Below, piece by piece: positions 63,119 through 64,000 of a stretch of DNA of 64,000 bases. The position numbers and the translations under genes were made by a program. This DNA comes from a bacterium. GTDB taxonomy: Bacteria; Pseudomonadota; Alphaproteobacteria; Caulobacterales; Caulobacteraceae. The stretch spans positions 1-64,000 of the forward strand of contig JAVBXP010000014.1 in assembly GCA_030824495.1 (NCBI GenBank), given 5' to 3'. The notes under the pieces were generated by a model. The model saw only the letters and a program-made list of their open reading frames with translations, made no database searches and was not told the DNA's origin. Every line of letters starts with the position of its first letter. Positions within the stretch are counted from its first letter, which is position 1.

Positions 63119-64000
63119 TCAGCGCGAGACGCCCTCACGGGCGTATTCCTTGGCCGGTTGGACTTCGGCGAAGCTCGGGCCGGTGTTGGTGCGCACGTCG
63201 ACCTTCACCTCGACCGAAAGGCCGGGCCGCAGGGCGCCGGCCAGCGGCGAGGCGGGATCGACCTTGATCTTCACGGGCAGGCGCTGGGCGATCTTGGTGA
63301 AGTTGCCCACGGCGTTCTCGACGGGGATCAGCGCGAATTCCGAACCGGTGGCGGGCGCGAAGCTGTCGACGTGGCCCTTGATCTCCTGCTTGCCGAAGGC
63401 GTCGGCATGGATGGTGACTGGTTGGCCGACGCGCAGGCGGGCGACCTGGGTCTCCTTGAAGTTCGCGATCACATAGGCCTCGCCGAGGGGCACGATGCTC
63501 ATCAGGGCCGAGCCGGGGCGCACATATTGGCCCGGACGGACGGCGCGGGCGCCGACCACGCCGGCGACCGGCGACTTGATCTCGGCGCGTTCGAGGTCGA
63601 TGCGGGCCTTATCGACGGCCGCATGGGCGGCCTGGGCCTGGGCCTGGGTCTGGGCGCGCGTGGAGCCGAGGCTGTCGGCGGTGCGGCGCTCGGCCTCCAG
63701 GGTGGCGCGGGCCTGGGCGACGCTGGCGGTCGCCTGGCTAGCCGCCGCATGGGCGGTCTGGGCCCGTTGGGGCGAAACCCAGCCTTGGTTGGCGAGCGCG
63801 CCATAACGATTGAGTTCAGCCTGGGCGAGCTGGGATTCGGCGCGCGCGGCGTCCACGCCGGCCGCCTTCTGGGCGATCATCGCCTGTTCCAGCCGGGCCT
63901 TGTCATCGACCCCGCGAACGGCGGCGTCCAGGGCTGCGGCGTTGGCTTCGGCCTGGGCGAGCGTGGCGCGCAGTTGCGAGGCGTCCAGCCGCACCAGGAC
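63119..64000 (-). CDS. HlyD/EmrA-type membrane fusion protein (5' end outside window)
   Basis: Periplasmic adaptor for the EmrB-type pump. The last 293 residues are present and the frame is open to the window edge. A long alanine-rich coiled-coil hairpin (LRATLAQAEANAAALDAAVRG ... ARATLEAERRTAD) is followed by the lipoyl-type region ERAEIKSPVAGVVGARAVRPGQYV and a beta-barrel domain with VIANFKETQVARLRVGQPVTIHADAF. First visible gene of the emrA-emrB-tetR run, 23 bp before the transporter. Confidence 0.92.
   Translation of the reverse strand, partial: VLVRLDASQLRATLAQAEANAAALDAAVRGVDDKARLEQAMIAQKAAGVDAARAESQLAQAELNRYGALANQGWVSPQRAQTAHAAASQATASVAQARATLEAERRTADSLGSTRAQTQAQAQAAHAAVDKARIDLERAEIKSPVAGVVGARAVRPGQYVRPGSALMSIVPLGEAYVIANFKETQVARLRVGQPVTIHADAFGKQEIKGHVDSFAPATGSEFALIPVENAVGNFTKIAQRLPVKIKVDPASPLAGALRPGLSVEVKVDVRTNTGPSFAEVQPAKEYAREGVSR

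Overview
This 64 kb window comes from the chromosome of an alphaproteobacterium, almost certainly a member of the Caulobacterales (Caulobacter or Phenylobacterium type; the genus cannot be settled from the sequence alone). The evidence is high GC, frequent GTG/TTG starts, the order parB-parA-rsmG-mnmG-mnmE ... rho-hemJ-hemH-hemE | DUF299-maf-aroE-coaE-dnaQ, orthologues of cenR and ntrZ, and CtrA, CcrM and parS type sites. The gap of about 520 bp between hemE and the DUF299 kinase (26987-27505) occupies the place of the Caulobacter chromosome origin. It holds a perfect CtrA site, DnaA-box-like 9-mers, an AT-rich stretch and three GANTC sites. Two perfect parS sites lie 8-10 kb to its left.

Layout: 1-6 kb, end of ftsK, a DUF559 nuclease fused to a palindromic repeat, GTP-PEPCK, lolA, a probable small RNA and xth. 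6-13 kb, envelope regulator cenR with a small membrane protein, an L,D-transpeptidase-like protein, yggS, a ThiE/TenI-like protein, probable ntrZ, a DUF3576 lipoprotein and leuS. 13-20.8 kb, lptE, holA, the chromosome partition locus, and tRNA/rRNA modification genes rsmG, mnmG and mnmE. 20.9-27 kb, dienelactone hydrolase, quinone oxidoreductase, rho and late haem synthesis. 27-31 kb, origin and the maf/aroE/coaE/dnaQ run. 31-42 kb, transport, protease, mechanosensitive channel, secB, two Tim44-like proteins, mltA, smr and a small unknown operon. 42-47 kb, hisBHAFE and a PfkB kinase. 47-56 kb, nth, a LysR regulator, hydrolases, hslVU, a ThiF-type E1 and a 2-hydroxyacid dehydrogenase. 56-59 kb, fabA-fabB-fabI. 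59-64 kb, a divergent SDR/TetR pair with paired operators, and an EmrAB-type efflux operon with its own TetR.

Most of the window is core genome in tightly packed operons with many ATGA, GTGA and TGATG overlaps. Accessory signal is limited to dispersed extragenic palindromes of four families, a DUF559 gene embedded in one of them, a regulator-like operon whose LysR effector domain has no DNA-binding domain, and the two TetR modules at the right end. No tRNA, rRNA, CRISPR array, IS element or prophage was seen. I found no convincing wholly new system; the best leads are the small RNA before xth, the DUF559-repeat association, the solo-LysR operon and the origin/parS architecture.
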